Assembly (NCBI GenBank): GCA_016758965.1
Contig: JAEPRB010000011.1
Span: 310,001 to 374,000, forward strand
Length of the DNA: 64,000 nucleotides
Direction of reading: 5' to 3'
Source: Circinella minor
Lineage: Eukaryota; Mucoromycota; Mucoromycetes; Mucorales; Lichtheimiaceae
The notes beneath the pieces are model-generated. The model made no database searches and was not told the origin of the DNA. It worked only from the letters and a program-made list of their open reading frames with translations. Below, piece after piece: positions 63,201 through 64,000 of this stretch. The translations under genes and the position numbers were made by a program. How positions within the stretch are numbered: the stretch's first letter is position 1; every line of letters begins with the position of its first letter.

Positions 63201-63868
63201 TGTATGAACAAGATGTTTTAATGCTTCTGCTCGTTGATCGACACTTAGACGAAGTCTTTCTTCACCGGAAATCAATTCATTATAAGATGTATCCTTATGT
63301 ACTTGCTGAAGGAAATAACGTGGTTGAAACGACTTGTTTGTAATCACCAATGCGGATCCTAACACACACATATATATATTGTGAGTTGTTTTCTCTTTTT
63401 ATCATAATATATATAAAGTATTTTTTTTTTAATTTTAAAAAGAAATATGCTTTACGTTCTTTTAGTTGGGAAATATTGGTTACATTATGATGAGCTGCAC
63501 TAAGTAAAATTAATTAAATAAATGATAGCGCCGTTAGTCTATATACATATGTATCCTTTCATTTCTTTCTATTTTCTTTTTTACTAAAAAAAAAAGAATA
63601 TATTAATTTACTCGTCAAAGATTGAACCACGAATACCAAGCGGATCCGTATCGTCAGCAAATTGTAAATCATTGGAACCACTATTCGAGTCCTTAATCGG
63701 TTCATCGAAACGTTGCGAAAAATGTCGAAGTGTTGCGTCGGCGGGAACAGTAGCATCGTCTAAGGGAACTTGGTCTACCCATACTTCTGGTTCAAGCGAA
63801 TCGAGTTGGTAAAATCTTAAAAGTGCCGCATCTTCAGCATATTCAGGTATTTCAGCACGATTAATCAT
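60283..63868 (-). CDS. SEC5: Exocyst complex component SEC5
   Basis: Nine exons (63868-63612, 63499-63456, 63358-62934, 62803-62535, 62419-62196, 62078-61945, 61867-61124, 61046-60930, 60843-60283) join in phase to 924 residues. The N-terminal acidic segment leads to DDTDPLGIRGSIFDE and then NKSFQPRYFLQQVHKDTSY, typical of fungal SEC5 just before its coiled-coil helix. The helical-bundle core follows (SADQRAEALKHLV-like start, VEKVRSTLTVLQRYKFFFNL, DPAWFYLDSQYQWIIGLL). The exocyst tethers secretory vesicles to the plasma membrane, with SEC5 binding Sec6/Sec3/Exo70 partners. The length is close to yeast Sec5 (971). No N-terminal IPT/TIG domain is present, as in other fungi. Alternatives such as other CATCHR tethers are less likely. 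Confidence 0.9.
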
Positions 63869-64000
63869 CTATGTGTTATGTACTGATGATGAAGTTTGGT
63901 TTCCTCGCTTTCTAAAATAGGTTAATAATAAAGCACGCTCTTTTTTTTTTTTTAACTTCTGTTATGGGAGTTGCATTATCGGTATTTTAAAAAGATGATT
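63869..64000. promoter_or_regulatory. 5' flank of SEC5 to window end
   Basis: Only 132 bp remain upstream of the SEC5 start, including a T run near 63942-63953. It probably belongs to the SEC5 promoter or leader. Confidence 0.4.

Overview
This window is a gene-rich piece of a eukaryotic nuclear genome, almost certainly from a Mucoromycota (Mucorales-type) fungus. The evidence is very AT-rich noncoding DNA packed with A/T homopolymers of 10-30 bases, many short introns (mostly 55-150 bp, GT...AG), compact genes, and a set of proteins that reads as an early-diverging filamentous fungus: PEX11, eIF1, CBM21 glycogen-targeting PP1 subunit, alternative NADH dehydrogenase, old yellow enzyme, TMEM230, UCH37, cyclin Q and SEC5. 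There are no prokaryotic operons, CRISPR arrays or convincing intact transposons. I rebuilt the spliced models by hand. In each, exon phases agree across every junction and the total length is a whole number of codons.

Layout. 1-7 kb: an intronless TALE homeodomain protein (+) and a CBM21/PP1-targeting protein (+), separated by 3.1 kb of low-complexity DNA. 7.3-9.0 kb: a decayed locus with zinc-finger remnants and a frameshifted copy of what looks like a Mucorales multi-copy hypothetical family. 11-21 kb: PEX11 (-), a nine-exon Q/E-rich zinc-finger gene (+), a small DAP-like protein (-), eIF1 (+) and PEBP (-). 23-29 kb: old yellow enzyme (-) and NDE-type NADH dehydrogenase (-). 29-34.9 kb: a gene-poor stretch with a tRNA-like sequence. 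34.9-45 kb: cyclin Q (+), class I HDAC (-), TMEM230 (+) and a UCH37-like protein (-) whose catalytic cysteine is replaced by tyrosine. 47.8-64 kb: an F-box/WD40 protein (+), a Sec7-PH ARF GEF (-), CDT1 (-), ARP1/centractin (+) and SEC5 (-).

How they fit together. These are independent housekeeping genes rather than one pathway, but some themes recur: vesicle traffic (ARF GEF, SEC5, TMEM230, dynactin ARP1), cell-cycle and chromatin control (CDT1, cyclin Q, HDAC, UCH37-like, F-box/WD40) and redox metabolism (OYE, NDE, PEX11). Several gene pairs share short divergent intergenic regions: DAP-like/eIF1, HDAC/TMEM230 and CDT1/ARP1. The last carries exact MCB and SCB cell-cycle motifs.

Most unusual items: (1) the apparently catalytically dead UCH37 homologue; (2) the zinc-finger gene whose internal exons are all phase 1-1 and in which a finger exon plus linker exon is repeated three times; (3) the decayed multi-copy gene relic at 7.3-9.0 kb.
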